A stretch of DNA of 64,000 nucleotides from Diospyros lotus (lineage: Eukaryota; Streptophyta; Magnoliopsida; Ericales; Ebenaceae), in contig NC_068341.1 in NCBI RefSeq assembly GCF_014633365.1, positions 19,512,339-19,576,338 on the forward strand, in the 5' to 3' direction. The notes below the pieces were generated by a model. The model made no database searches. It worked only from the letters and a program-made list of their open reading frames with translations, and was not told where the DNA came from. A program made the position numbers and the translations under genes. Position 1 is the first letter of the stretch. The number at the start of each line of letters is the position of its first letter. Shown one piece after another: positions 24,279 through 40,261 of this stretch.

Positions 24279-25448
24279 ATGGACGCACGTCGTGGATGAG
24301 GTTGTGGTAGACCACCGACGCGAGGTAGAAGGCACCTTGTTCCTACTCCTGAGGTACATGCGACAGATACAGGAGATGAGAGACAGCCATGGCCTCTGGA
24401 CATGCAGGAGACATTGGCAGGTCTTCTACGGGCCGTAGACGTACTGGTGACATCTTAGTTACGGCAGGAGCGCAGTCATGATGGTAGGACCGCTACGGCC
24501 CAGGTGTCACATTCAGGTACTCCGAGAGCAGGGGACAGTTCTGGTGCCGCATTACTTAAAGATTTTATGGCCCTACGTCCACCAGAGTTTAGTGGAGGCG
24601 CCGACACGACAGAGGCCGAGGATTGGCTACTGGCTGTGGAGAAGCATTTGCGATCTATAGGCTGTGCAGAGGCCCATAGGGTTCGACTGGGGACCTTTCT
24701 GTTACGGGGTGATGCCGAGCGATGGTGGGAGACCACCAGACAGCGATATGGTGATGGGGGCCCGACATGGGCACAGTTTGTCGCGGCGTTCAATGAGACT
24801 TATGTACCGGCTTGGGTCAGAGAACAGAAGGTGTTCGAGTTTGTTGACTTACAGCAGGGGAGCAGGACAGTTACACAGTATGAGACTAATTTTGTGGCGT
24901 TTTCTCGATATGCTCCAGAGTTAGTAACCCCTGAGTCTCGCAGAGTCAGTAAGTTTCAGAGGGGATTGCGACCAGAGATTCGTTACTCCATGGCTGGTAT
25001 CGAGGCACCTGACTTTCCTACAGTTGTTCAGTGGGCCTACGCAGTGGAGAAGGACTGATTGGAGGCTTGATCAGATCAGTTAGTCATGAAGGGCGCAGGG
25101 AGTAGCAGTAAGAAGAGGAAGTGGGATACGGGCAGTAAGAGTTTTGGGCTTCCATAGTGCTGGCAGTGTGGGCAGAGACACGAGGGTCAGTGCCGGGATG
25201 TACGTCGGGACGTGTGTTATCGCTGTGGTCAGCCGGGACATTTGAAGAGGGACTATCCACAGGGGCCTAGACCGGCTACACCGGCCCCACCAGCTGCACT
25301 GGCCACAGGGCAGGATATCATTTGCTTTCGCTGTGGACAAAGAGGCCATCGAGCGAACGTATGTACCCAACCAGGACAAATTGGAGGGCTACGGACTGGA
25401 GGTGTGGGGCCCAGACCAGCTCAGAGACAGTTTACACCGAGGGCATAG
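24279..25448 (+). pseudogene. Tekay gag
   Basis: Capsid/nucleocapsid part of the polyprotein. A retrotransposon gag domain is recognisable at about 24560-24990 (FMALRPPEFSGG, AEDWLLAVEKHLRSIGC, RWWETTRQRYGDGG, VNKFQRGLRPEIR-like). Three zinc-knuckle-like motifs follow: CWQCGQRHEGQC (about 25158), CYRCGQPGHLKRDY with its last Cys changed to Tyr (about 25215), and an intact CFRCGQRGHRANVC (about 25323). Stops interrupt the frame at 24297, 24456, 25056, 25068, 25155 and 25446, most of them one C-to-T or G-to-A change from the expected codon. Gag and protease share one frame. Confidence 0.9.
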
Positions 25449-28920
<3,472 letters not shown>

Positions 28921-28951
28921 CCAGGTACGAATTTTGGGGATGAAATTCTTT

Positions 28952-28964
28952 TAAGGGGGGAGGA
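28952..28964 (+). promoter_or_regulatory. Tekay polypurine tract
   Basis: TAAGGGGGGAGGA immediately upstream of the 3' LTR, the usual primer site for plus-strand synthesis. Confidence 0.85.
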
Positions 28965-28966
28965 TT

Positions 28967-31230
28967 TGTAACGCCCCGTAAATGGCAATTAATTTAATTT
29001 TGAGATAGTTTAATTTAAAAGAAATATTAAAATAATTTGTTGGTATTAAATAAAAATAAATTATGAGGTTTTAAGGAAATAAGAAATTAAGGTAATTGAT
29101 TAATTATTTTAGGAATTTCTGGAATTAGGGAAAAATTGAAATAAATTAAATTGTGGGATTTTCAAAAGTTTCGGGCATTTATGTAATAAATAGGGTGTGT
29201 GTGTGTGTGATTAATGGATTTTGGAGGGAGGCTGGCGCGATTTCGGAAAAGGGATCGAAGATCCCTTTAAATTTAATGCAGGGCGATATATGGTAAAGAC
29301 GAGCATGGGCGGTTCGCGCGCTAGACGAGCAAGGGGGCGGTCGCAGGATCGATTCGTGGCAGGCGCACGCGAGGGGTGGATTTTTGGGTTGATTTAATCA
29401 GCCCAAGGACGTCGAAACGACGTCGTTTCGCTAGGAGCCGGTGGCCGCCCCAGCGCTGCCACGTGGCCGTGTTCTGGCCACTTCTTTTGGCCAATTTAAG
29501 GTCGTTTTTTTAGCTTGATTTCGGGCGTGATTTGTGCAACACGAATAGTAAAAAAATTACAGAGGAAGCAGCAGCTCGTCTGAGGAATTTTGAGAAATTT
29601 GGGCTTCAAAAATCAGATTAAATCCCGTTTAATTCCAGAGTTAATTATCCAGGTATGTAAACAAGCTAGTAATTAATATTTTGTGCGGTCAAAATTTCTT
29701 TTAGGATATAATTTTATTAATTTTGGCAATAATTGGGATATTGCAGTTTGTATAACTTTGACCGCGTTTGGTCAAATCGAGCCTAAAGGTATCTTCGGAA
29801 AGGCAAGTTCTTTATACCCTCATTGTCGATTCATTCGTTATCAATTTATTTGACCTCCCTTCGTTGGTTTCGGCTGTTAATAAATTATGGAATTTAAAAC
29901 GGTTTGTTTTAAAATTTTCATTTATTAAACTGGTCTCGAGGGTTTTATTCGTTGGTTGCCTACGGGGGTTTGTGCCACCCCCAAGCCTATGGGAATGATG
30001 CCATACTCACCCGGGGCTAGGTTCTTAGCTGTTCGGGTATTATTATGGACTTTTGGTTATTTATTGGCTAGAGCGGTTGTGCAGTAGGGGCAAGGATCAG
30101 CTGTTCGGTGACGGTGTGACTATCGTACGGTCTATCTTAGGCCGTCAGATGGTATCTCCTGGTCACTGACCGCTGACCGGTGCCAACCGCTGTTGACTGG
30201 CTCTGCCGTTACGTGATTATAGCATGATCTGGTATCATTTTATTCTTGTAGCATGGTTTGGTATGCACATGGGTACGAGCTGCATGTTGGGATTATCATG
30301 ATTTGGTTATGCTTGATCACAGACATTCTAGATTGGTCAGGTTGCATCCAGCACGGGCATATGCATCGCGTGTTATTTACTATATGGGCGGAGCGTGGCC
30401 TGATGCTTGGATGTATGGGCGTCTTGTATCACGTTGATGCTCATTACGCCATTCCATTTTATATGCATTGCACGGTTACTGGTAGTATTTAGTTCTCGGA
30501 CGGGAGTACCGTTTCGAGGGAGTCTATGGCTCGACTGTCGGGAGTACCGGCAGGGATACGGGTGACGGGAATACCGACCCAGGACAGTGCGCACAGGTTT
30601 GTTAGAGATCTATGTTGCCTTTTAGGGCAGCGGCAGGTTGGTAGGGGACTTGGGTGCCAGGTGTTTTATGTGGGCCCCAAGGACCGGTATGTGTTTTTAT
30701 TATGCGGCACTGTTGTGTTGTTGCGTCACATGGCTTGTGTGTACATGTGGATTTATATTTGGAGTGATCTCCTCTTCTGTTTCATTTACAGCTTTCCTTT
30801 TTCATATGACTTGCTGAGTCTTGCGACTCATCTTGCTTTCCATCATTCCAGGTAAGGGTAAAGCAAAAGTCGAGGGTGAGGATCGCGCCACCTAGCAGCC
30901 AGCCGTGTCGGTAGGGTGTACAGTTAGTTGCCCCTGTCTTCTCTGATGTTTTGTTAGGAGTTTTGACTCTCATTTTTGACTATGCCTGGTTGTTCCTTGT
31001 ATCTTTTATTTGTTGGCACAAGTGTCTGTATATTTTTATATACTCTTTGACCGCTGTTCCAGTAGGGTACTTGTGGGCGTGCATGTATATTGTTTTGCTT
31101 CCGCTATTATTTTTTTTGTATGTATACATGCCAGAGTAGTTTTGTCTTATGTCTATTTCTCTTTCCTCTATGTAAGCGCTTCCGTTCGAATAGACCGGAT
31201 GGTTGGGATATCCGGGCGGGGGTGCTTGCA
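28967..31230 (+). repeat. 3' LTR of the Tekay element
   Basis: 2264 bp, TG...CA, uninterrupted. Serves as the reference for the 5' LTR and preserves the empty site of the Cassandra array. Confidence 0.93.
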
Positions 31231-31297
31231 AAACGAAACGGTTATTTACGCCACGTAATATGCCATAAAAAAGACTATGTTAGCAAGACATATCAAA

Positions 31298-32023
31298 TTA
31301 GGCTTAATACATAAATATGATATTTAATCTCTCAACAATTATAAAATTTGATATTTGGTCACTGATATGAAAAAAAAAAAGACAAAAATTGATTAAAAAA
31401 CCTAAATTTTATAAATAAAAAAAAACCTAAAAATTTCATAAAAAAGACCTACACTTCATAATACCTAAATTTTATAAAAAAAATCTAAAAATTTCATAAA
31501 ACCCACAAAATACTAAAAAAACCTTAAATTTTGCAAAAATACCTAAAAATATTCCCCCAAAAAAGACTTAAATTTCATAAAAAGACTTAAAAATTTCATT
31601 AAAAAGATTTTAAAATAATTAAAAAAGACGTACAAAATTTATTAAAAAGATCAAAAATATTCAAAAAGGACCTAAAAATAAAAAAATCATAAAAAGACCT
31701 AAAACTTTCATAAAAATACCTAAAATAATAAAAAATATTTTATTTTAGATATTTTTATGAAATTTTTAGGTTTTTTATGAAATTTAAGTCTTTTATATTA
31801 TTTTCAAATATTTTTTATGAAATTTTTAGGTTTTTTTTTTATGAAATTTAGGTCTTTTTTAATTTTTTTAGGTTTTTTTAATGAAATCTTTAGGGTTTTT
31901 TTAAATAAAATTTAGGTCATTTTTTAATCAAATATATATTTTTTTCCTTTTCATATTAGAGATCAAATGTCAAATTTTTTAATTGTTGAGTAATCAAATA
32001 TAATATTTATCTATTAAATCTAA
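31298..32023. mobile_element. foldback/MITE-like element with minisatellite arms
   Basis: About 80-bp terminal inverted repeats: the left end (ttaggcttaatacataaat, 31298 on) matches the reverse complement of the right end (atttatctattaaatctaa, ending 32023) well into the element. Between them, 31375-31740 is built from repeats of a ccta-aaattttcataaaaa-gac type. 31740-31930 is built from the reverse complement type (tttttatgaaatttttagg), so the whole element can fold on itself. No coding capacity. A clear target duplication was not found. Confidence 0.75.
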
Positions 32024-32366
32024 GTTGATATGTCTCACTAACGTGATTTTTTTATATGAAATAATGATTTCGTTTACTCTTAGTTATGGAAATGACTTAA
32101 AGTAATAATTTTTAATAAGAAAGACAGCTTAACCAAAAAATAATTCTAATCACAAAAACAATTATAAGGTCTAAAAGAGGGGCAAAAAGAACAAAGAGGT
32201 ACGCTTAATAAGACAATTGTATTAAAGGTTCTACTTTTACACACACCAAATGGACAAATAGACAAGAAAGCATACTTCTTCCATATAAGGCCGTACTAAC
32301 CTTAGAAATGTTAGTGATACAGAGAGTATATATATATATATGTATATGCGTAGATTACATAATAAT
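32024..32366. other. intergenic
   Basis: Short unannotated spacer with a (TA)n run at about 32325-32341. Nothing else seen. Confidence 0.5.
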
Positions 32367-33125
32367 TGTAAGCACCCCCGCCCGAATATCCCAACCACTC
32401 GGACTACCCGAACGGGAGTGCTTACGGAATGAGAAAGAATGAGACACAAGATATGAACTATCTCGTCATGCATACACAAGAATTAAAACAGCAGAAACTA
32501 AGCTATACACATGTATGCACTACGGGTACTCCGCTAACACAACGATCACATGATAAATAAATGCATACAGACACCTGTGCCAACATACATGTGACACGAG
32601 AAATGACCTAGCACAGAAAAAAGAATAGAGAAAATCCCTCTCAAACATCAAAGTTGACGGGGACTGAAGGAACTGCCTGTACACCATACTGACTCTGTCG
32701 CTAGATGCTATCTCCCTTGTCCTTGACCTATGTTGCTACTACCTGAAAGGAGAAAGAATGAGACACAAGACAGGAACTATCATTGTATGCATACACAAGA
32801 ATTAAAACAACGAAAACTAAGTTATACACATGTATGCACTACAGGTACTCCGCTAACACAGCGGTCACATGATAAATAAATGCATACAAACACCTGTGCC
32901 AACATACATGAGACACGAGAAATGACCTGGTGATTAGTGATCAATTTTGTAAAAATTTTATTATAATTTCACCCTTATTTTGATCTTAAAATGGTTTAAA
33001 TTGAATATTATTATGCATTTTGTAATTTTGTGCATGTTTAAAAATATTAATATAAAAATATATAAAATATAAAAAAATTAAATATAATATATATAATAAT
33101 ATAATATATATATAATAATATAAAT

Positions 33126-33370
33126 ATGGAAAGACCAGGCCCAAGCCCAACACATGGAGAGCCCAGGCCCAAGCCCAACACATGGAGAGCCCAAGCCCAA
33201 GCCCAACACAAGGAAGGCCCAAGCCCAAGCCCAAAACAAGGAAGGCCCAAGCCCAAAAATATGAAAAGCCCAAGTCCCACAAATTGATGACATCATCGCT
33301 TACATCATGGGTTGGAGTGACATCATTGCTTACATCATGAGTTGGAATGACATCATCGCTTACATCATGT
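33126..33370. repeat. minisatellites: CCCAAGC-rich and 30-bp units
   Basis: 33126-33280 is a run of roughly 24-bp variants of an aggcccaagcccaacacatgg type. 33284-33370 has three 30-bp units of a tgacatcatcgcttacatca type. Long open frames here (Gly-Leu repeats) are repeat artefacts. Confidence 0.9.
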
Positions 33371-33667
33371 GTTAGATATTTTATTTATCTTTGTATTTTT
33401 AAATTAGTTATTTTATTTTTCTTTAGATATTTTGTATTATTAAATTATATAATTGAGTGGTCTCTATTGCATCATTTACCCTATAAATAGAGCACTTAGG
33501 GTGCATTTGTAACCATTCAATTTTCCTATAATGAAAGTATAGTTATGTTCTTGAGATTTCTTTCTCAAAATTTTCACTTTAATTTCAATATGATTTCGTT
33601 CTTAGAATTTCTCTCTTAAATCTTCAACCTTTGTTTCCATATAGTTGTATTATGTTATTCATATTAT

Positions 33668-34000
33668 CTTTTTATTATATACGGCCTATATGGTCGGTTG
33701 AATATAGTCTTTCAATTCTTGTCTTTTCATTATAAACCGCCTATATGGTCGGTTAAAAAAATAGTCTTTCAATTCTTGTCTTTTCATTATAAACCGCCTA
33801 TATGGTCGGTTAAAAAATAGTCTTTCAATTCTTGTCTTTTCATTATAAACCGCCTATATGGTCGGTTAAAAAATAGTCTTTCAATTCTTGTCTTTTCATT
33901 ATAAACCGCCTATATGGTCGGTTAAAAAATAGTCTTTCAATTCTTGTCTTTTCATTATAAACCGCCTATATGGTCGGTTAAAAAATAGTCTTTCAAATAC
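33668..34000. repeat. 56-bp minisatellite, about six copies
   Basis: Units start at about 33671, 33728, 33785, 33841, 33897 and 33953. Each carries ccgcctatatggtcggtt followed by a gtctttcaattcttgtctt motif; the first copy is the most diverged. Confidence 0.92.
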
Positions 34001-37000
34001 TGTCTTTTAATTCCCTTCATTTAAATTCCTGCCAATTTATTTTAAAAATGAAGATGAGTAGCTAAATCCGATCTTGGGTTAAGGCAAGAACAGTGTCCAA
34101 CGCCAATGATTCCCAAAGAAAGCTGCGCTTCAATTGTGTAATATTAATCTGATTTAATTTGAGCAGTGTGCGTATAGTGTATCTTTGAGTTTGGATTGGA
34201 GCATAAGCCTAACTTAGAGTTTCCATGCCACGTATGGAGATTGCTAGACCTGGAAATGTTTTCATACCTAAGCCCAAATGATTAATCTGTACCTATAAAT
34301 TCTATCTGTGGGATATAATTCAATTTATGATAATTGCTTGACTTAGAATTTCCATGCCATGTATGGAGATTGCTTAAACAAGAATTATCATTATCTTGAA
34401 CTAAAATTACTCATAGATCTGCAAAACTTAATTCAGATGAATATTATTGATCTTTTCTATTAAGTTGGGAATTAATTGGTTTTGACACTGAAATTGTCTT
34501 GACCCAAGCTACTTAAACTCATTGTTAATTTAGTTTTAATCATTTCCTTTAGATTATCTTAATCACCTCTTAAAATCAAATATTCAGTGATTTCTATTTT
34601 CATCCAAAATAATCTCCCTGTGAACCGACTCGGACTCACCGAATTATAAATTTAAAATTGTACTACACGCACACTCGCACACTGGCGAGTATAATCGCCC
34701 TATACCTGCTTTAACAAAAGGATTAATGTTTGATAAATTTGGTTGTTGTTTTGATAAATAAATGTGCAGGGTAGCGTAGCAGTCACCTGGCATAATAAAA
34801 AAGAATAGAGAAAATCCCTCTCAAACTTCAAAGTTGACGGGGACTGACAGAACTGCCTATACACCATACCGACTCTGCCGCTAAATGTTATCTCCCTTGC
34901 CTTTGACCCATGTTACCACTACTTGGAAGGAGAAAGAATGAGACACAAGACAGGAACTATCCTGGTATGCATACACAAGAATTAAAACAACGGAAACTAA
35001 GCTATACACATGTATGCACTATAAGTACTCCGCTAACACAACGGTCACATGATAAATAAATGCATATAGACACCTGTGCCAACATACATGAGACACGAGA
35101 AATGACCTGGCATAGTAAAAAAGAATATAGAAAATCCCTCTCAAACATCAGAGTTAACGGAGACTGACGGAACTGCTTGTACACCATGCTGACTCTGCTG
35201 CTAGATGCTATCTCCCTTGCCCTTGACCCATGTTGCCACTACCTGGAATGATGGAAAGCAAAGTGAGTCGATAGACTTAGCAAGTATAAAGGAAGGAAGG
35301 CTACAGGCTGAACATATCCAATAAACTCTCCCTATAACACCAATCCCCAAGCACACACAAGCCATGAGATGCCCAATACAGTATAAAAGCGTAAATAAAA
35401 GCACGTATCAGTTCTTGGGGCTCACATAAGACACATGGCACCCAAGTCCCATACTAACCTGCCGCTGCCCTGAAAGGCAACATATACCTCCAACAAACCT
35501 GTGCCGTCGTCTCGGGTCGGTGCTCCCGTCACTCAAATGCTCTCGTCGGTCCTCCCGACACCCGAGCTGTAGAATAACTAAGCCATAGGCTCCCTCGGAA
35601 CAGTCCTCCCATCCGAGACCTGTGAACTGTCGGTAACCATGCAATGTACATAAAAATGCAATGGCGTAGTGAGCATTAATGTGATACACTGGCGCCCATA
35701 CATCCAGGCATCAGGCCATGCTCCGCCCACATAATAAACCACATGCGATGCATATGCCCGTGCCAGATACAATCTAACCACGCTAGAATGTCTGTATACA
35801 AGTATACTCAATAAATGAATACCCTAACATGCATCCCGTACCCATGTGCATATCAAATCATGAATGGTAATACAACATATCGAACCATGTAGAAAACCAC
35901 ATAAACCACATAATGGCAGAGCTAGTCAGCAGTGTCTGACACCAGTCAACAGTCAGTGACTAGGAGTGTCTACCCGACGATCCACTTCAGGGCTGTACAA
36001 TAGTTTATTCCAACGTCACCAAACAGCCGACCCTTGCCCCACTGCTCGATAGCTCTATCCTACTCACACCCAAGAAATCCATAATCAAACCCGCACATCT
36101 AGGAACCTAGTCCCCAAGTTGGGTTTAGCATCATTCTGAAAGAAATGGGGCGGTACACAATACCCCGTAAGCACACAACAAGTAAAACCCCAACAAGTCT
36201 CATATTTAATTTAAATTAATTCATGCTAATAAAATCCTCGATTCGTATAATTAATACGCGAAATCGAAACGAATTAAGGAAAGGAGTGGGGTTCACAGAA
36301 TGGAAGGAATTCACAAAAGTAGAAGGGAGCTTGCCTCTATTTAGTTGTTTTTAGCATTTTTACACTTGCACACGGCTAAATTAATACACACTGCAAAATA
36401 ATATAACTTTCCAAAATTAACAAAATCAAACTTAAAATTAAATTCCAACTGTACAGAATGATTAACACATATTTATCTACTCACCTGACCAATTAAACCT
36501 CGAAAATGCCCGATTGCTCTCCAATTTTAGCTACAAATTGTAACTTAAAAAGGTAAGGAAAGGGGACCACCAGCGGCTGCAGCTTGGCAGCCCCAATTCA
36601 CCCACTGTCTTGCCTAAAACAACGCCGTTTTGGGTAAGGTTTTAGCTGAAAAATCAGCCAAAATTCCCTCCACCGCACGCGCCTCCCTCAGCTCGAACTC
36701 GCAACCACCTGGCTGGTCCCTCGCGCGCGCGACCAGCTGGGCTGGCTGCCTCCTTCAACCATTAAGCATCCTTAATTAAATTTAAGGTGACTTCCAGCCA
36801 CTTTCCAGATTTTACATTTTAGCACCCACAATTTCCATTAATTACACACACACCCTAACTTCCATTTTCACTTATTCCACTAACACCCAAAATTTCCAGA
36901 AATTCACCCAATTAATTCCATCATTATTTCCAAATAATTTAATTAATTACCCTTAATTTTTTTTTCCACAAAACAACATAAATTATTAGTTTTCCTTAAA

Positions 37001-37079
37001 TCTCCAAATACCCACTAATGACCTCAACATCGATAGTTATAATTATTGTTTATCTCCAAATAGGGTTAGGTTCCAGATG

Positions 37080-37560
37080 GGTGTGTGTGTGTGCTGGTTG
37101 TGGATCTTAGGTCTTTGTGTGTGGAATTATTATTTATCTAATTATAGTTGATGTTGATAGTGTGCGTCGAGGTTGGGTTGCATTCATTGGGGAGACATGC
37201 CTTGTGTGTGATGGGGTGTATGAGCATTGGCATGACCCGGTTGGCCTAAGAGCCAATTGGGGTACCCTAGGTGAACATATGCATTTAGAACATGCCTCAT
37301 GTGTGTATTCCTATATGGGTGTAGCATGGCCTAATGCTTGGTTTATGGGGGTCTTACCATCACGTTTATGTTGCAAAAGCCAGTACATATTTCTTATGTG
37401 TTGCATTGCATGGTTCTGTTGCGCGCGGTTGTTATTAATACTGTTATTCTCGGTGGGAGTACCGTGCCAGTCCGGGTGCCGTGAGTATCGGCCCGAGGGA
37501 GTTTTAGCTCAGGTCGGGTGACGGGAGTACCGGCTCGGGGGAGCTTCAGCTTAGCTTAGA
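37080..37560 (+). mobile_element. Tekay-like LTR fragment
   Basis: Opens with a (GT)n run and contains a tatatgggtgtagcatggcc motif at about 37310 and cgggagtaccg-type strings (37450-37540). These match the middle of the Tekay LTR (about 23290-23490) and the LTR at 46034. Bounded by unrelated sequence on both sides. Confidence 0.6.
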
Positions 37561-38393
37561 GATTAGCTCGGGGGAAGCCCGAGGGAAGACCTTTAGATTA
37601 GCTCGGGGAGGTCCCGAGGGAAGACCTGATTTGATATGGAGATTTGTGTATGTGATTTTCTGGGCTGAAGGATCGTACCAGGGAGGCTTGGGATCTTGTG
37701 CTGGGGCCATTTTGAGGTCGGCCCTAGACGAGTAAGCGGGGGAATATTCTCTACGCGCCGGTCTATGTCGCGCGTGGCCTCGAGATTCAAGTGCACTTTT
37801 TCTAGAAGGTGAGGGTACTATTTGGACGGTAACTAGTAATCCCTTAGATGCTTGACAGGTGGCAACCTGGTGATGCTGCGCGTAGCTTCCAGAAGGCGAA
37901 GGGTGTTGGCCACTGTGGATGTGGGTCGACGCGGTCTCGTATTGCCAGGGTTCGTTCGACGTATGGGCGAGTTCTTGCTTATGTGCGCTGTCCGAGATGT
38001 GGCGTGTCGCTCCAAAAAGGGCGCGTTGTCGCAGGTGTGTTCGATGGCCTTTGATTTCCTTGAGAAATTTGAATGCAGGGTGGGTATGTGACAGGTGGTA
38101 TGCCCCAAACGGTCTGTTAGATGTCTGGTGGCGTTTTGCTTTCTTTCGGACGTGACATGCGAAACGGATTTAAAAGGTGCACCTCCTCGTTTCTGTATTC
38201 TCATTGCTCATTTCCCAAAGGTGTGTCGCTTTTCCAATCTCCCTCACAGATAGAGGCAATTCCTTGCTTTAACGAAAAGATGTCAAAGTTAGCCTTATCG
38301 ATCATCAGGGGAATGTTAGCGGTGGGGCCGGAGAAGGCGCCACTCTCCCGACCGTTGGCATAACATCCTCTATTACAGGGTCTGCTCTACTGA
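37561..38393. other. unclassified repeat-like DNA
   Basis: GC-richer than typical intergenic DNA here. It holds a repeated cgaggga/ctcgggga pattern (37560-37630) and a TTTAAAAGG box at about 38168 upstream of plus-strand frames. Probably the outer part of the Tat-type element or an LTR fragment. No terminal repeats could be paired. Confidence 0.35.
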
Positions 38394-39030
38394 TTGCTAA
38401 TGATGAGAACCAACCACCGGTTGGGAAGTGTCAGAGGGGCATCAGGGAGGGCCGAGTCATCCACTGGGGTGCCACATTCGGGTGTGTCCTCTGCCTCCAG
38501 GGACCGCCAGGTAGCATGCCGCCGAGTGGAGGATCGGATCCTGGAGGTTTTGGCAGAGTACCAGGTGGCCAAGGAGAGGGAGAGGGAGAGGGTGGCCAAG
38601 GAGATGGCTGACTTGCGTCAGTGGCTGGAGGAGTTGTAGGCATCGTGGACTCATTGCCGCGAGGTCATGGGCGGTCTTGCCCGCCATCGCGAGGATGCTA
38701 GGGCCGAGTCTTCGTGATTCAAGGGTGGAGGTCGCTTGTCTACGGGCTGCACTCGAGGCTACCCAATTGATGGCAGAGGCTGGTAGGACTCTGGTGTTAG
38801 ATGCCGCAGATGAGTATCTAGAAGGTTAAGAGGAAGCTCTTCTACACGTGGGCACTTTGTTCCTCAATCTAGACTTACAACCCTGCAGACCGTACATAAG
38901 GGTTGAGAACAACCGTCTTGTGTACCTGACCGAGGGGGCGCAAGCCGAGGCTTCAAGGGAGATTCCTGAGGTGGGCCGAGCTAGAGAAGGTGCTGCCGAC
39001 GATGCTGAGCCCTTGGCTGAGTTAGGCTAA
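38394..39030 (+). pseudogene. plus-strand frame in the Tat-type element, coiled-coil like, broken
   Basis: Opposite in strand to the gag/protease pieces at 41.8-43.9 kb. The first part (38394-38639) encodes a Glu/Arg/Lys-rich helix-forming stretch (EDRILEVLAEYQVAKERERE, then VAKEMADLRQWLEEL) ending in TAG. After one or more frameshifts, 38830-39030 reads as GTLFLNLDLQPCRPYIRVENN, LVYLTEGAQAEA and an acidic tail ending in TAA. No known domain was recognised. Some Tat-lineage elements such as Grande carry an extra antisense gene beyond pol; this could be such a gene, but that is inference. Confidence 0.4.
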
Positions 39031-40261
39031 TTTATTGCTTTCTTTGATTGTAATCGTGTAGGCTTTCGATGTTTTCTCGGTTTTGTCTGGTATCGTGATT
39101 TTTGCTGCCGTTGGACTTATCCTATTTTCTTTTTCGTAAAGCGCCATCTGTTTGACATAGAGCATCGTGACTTTGGATCCTAGTTTTTTTTTTTATTATT
39201 ATTATAGACGTGGTGGGTTAGTTTTGCGTCTGGTGGAGGGGTTGGGGGATTTCATGCTGCATACGTGGCGTAGTCTTCGAGGTTATGGATGATGTGAGTT
39301 TTTGGCGCCGGATGTATTATGGGGATGAAGCCTTTTGTCTTCCAGGTGTGTCGCTGATATGTGGAAGGGGTTGATTAGCCAGGATAGGATTTGGTGTTGC
39401 GTCTTCCGAGGTAGGATTATGGCAGCCTCGATGACGTAGTTTTTCGGAGCCTGGCCATATTTAATGTCTAGGAGACGATGAGGGGCTTCTGATCGTCTAG
39501 CGATTACATTTATAAAAAGGGAGATGGTTTCGCTCCATGCTATCCTCGCTTGCTTGCGTCTTTGTTCTGGGAGGCTAAAGGGATGCGACCAGTTTTTTAC
39601 AGCGGGAATTTGTTATCTGAGTGGGGCGTTTCTATTGGTGGCCTTGGGGATGGCAATTTTCTAAGCGGTATGATCAATGCCGAGAGGTCTGCGATTGAGT
39701 GCGTTGAGACGAGGGCAGTACTAGGATGAGTGAGACATGGCATGTTTAAAATGGGTGATGTGGCTTTCTCAGGGTGTACTTCTAGCAGAAATGCCATGTG
39801 TTATTGTTCGAGGGCTTGGGCCACCAACGTTGATATTATCTAGCAGTGGTTGGGGATCGTTTGCCTGCTCCAAGGTTGAAACTTGGAAATATCGGGGCTA
39901 CCTAGGCAGTGGGTCACTCCGGATTTTCATTAGGAGCAATGGTTATGCTGGCAGAATCCAACCCTTTGGGGGGCAGGACGTTAGGAAGTACAAAAGGGAT
40001 CTGACCTTTTTAGGCAATTCAGGAGTAAGGCGATTACTGATAATCTAGAGAAGTGCGACCGCTTCTTGGCCGTGAATTACCAATTTGTTTGTCCCTTGTT
40101 AGATCTCTAAGTATTTGTATCGTGTGGCAGTTGTAGTGTGACAGGCAAGTGTAACGTAGAACTATTATAAATGCGATGCTCGTAATCAGATGTAAATTGC
40201 TCACAACGAAAATGTAAGTTTTCCTTGGGTACCTTGTTTTGTGTCGTGTCCTGATATAAGG
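39031..40261. other. non-coding part of the Tat-type element
   Basis: No intact frame of interest. GC content resembles the neighbouring element rather than the AT-rich host DNA. Confidence 0.4.

Larger units (their letters stand above)
32931..34785 (+). mobile_element. solo LTR inserted in the second 320-bp repeat
   Basis: 1855 bp beginning TGATTAGTGATC and ending GCAGTCA, flanked by CCTGG on both sides (32926-32930 and 34786-34790), an exact 5-bp target duplication. It has a TATA-like CTATAAATAG at about 33480, no coding region, and several internal minisatellites. Orientation is inferred from the TATA box. The uninterrupted sequence is visible in copy 3 of the host repeat near 35105-35115. 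Confidence 0.85.
32431..35247 (-). repeat. about 320-bp direct repeat, three copies
   Basis: Copies at 32431-32748, 32749-32930 continuing at 34791-34927, and 34928-35247. Each runs from a ggagaaagaatgagacacaag start through tgcatacacaagaattaaaac, a cctgtgccaacatacatg motif and a ctctcaaac-tcaaagttgac motif to ccatgttgccactacctgg. They correspond to the 3' (R-U5-like) part of the related LTR around 30850-31170. Confidence 0.85.
32367..37030 (-). mobile_element. Tekay-family LTR, minus strand, with internal triplication and insertion
   Basis: Reverse-complement LTR related to, but clearly diverged from, the one at 19989-31230. Its 3' terminus on the minus strand (ggttgggatattcgggcggg then ggtgcttaca) is at 32367. 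The block with gggcccc/aaga and the cgggagtaccg-type repeats is at about 35400-35620. The GC-rich U3 part is at 36540-36760 and AT-rich U3 start sequences run to about 37010. Its outer left boundary on the minus strand is uncertain. No gag-pol of its own is attached, so it may be a solo LTR. Uninterrupted length would be roughly 2.2 kb after removing the insertion and the extra repeat units. Confidence 0.75.

Noticed and set aside
32986..33296. Overlapping minus-strand frames encoding Gly/Leu/Trp-rich repeats
   Set aside because: They are translations of a CCCAAGC-type minisatellite in a solo LTR, open in several frames at once.
37833..38363. Several overlapping frames on both strands
   Set aside because: None shows a known domain or clear coding bias; probably repeat DNA with few stops because it is GC-richer.
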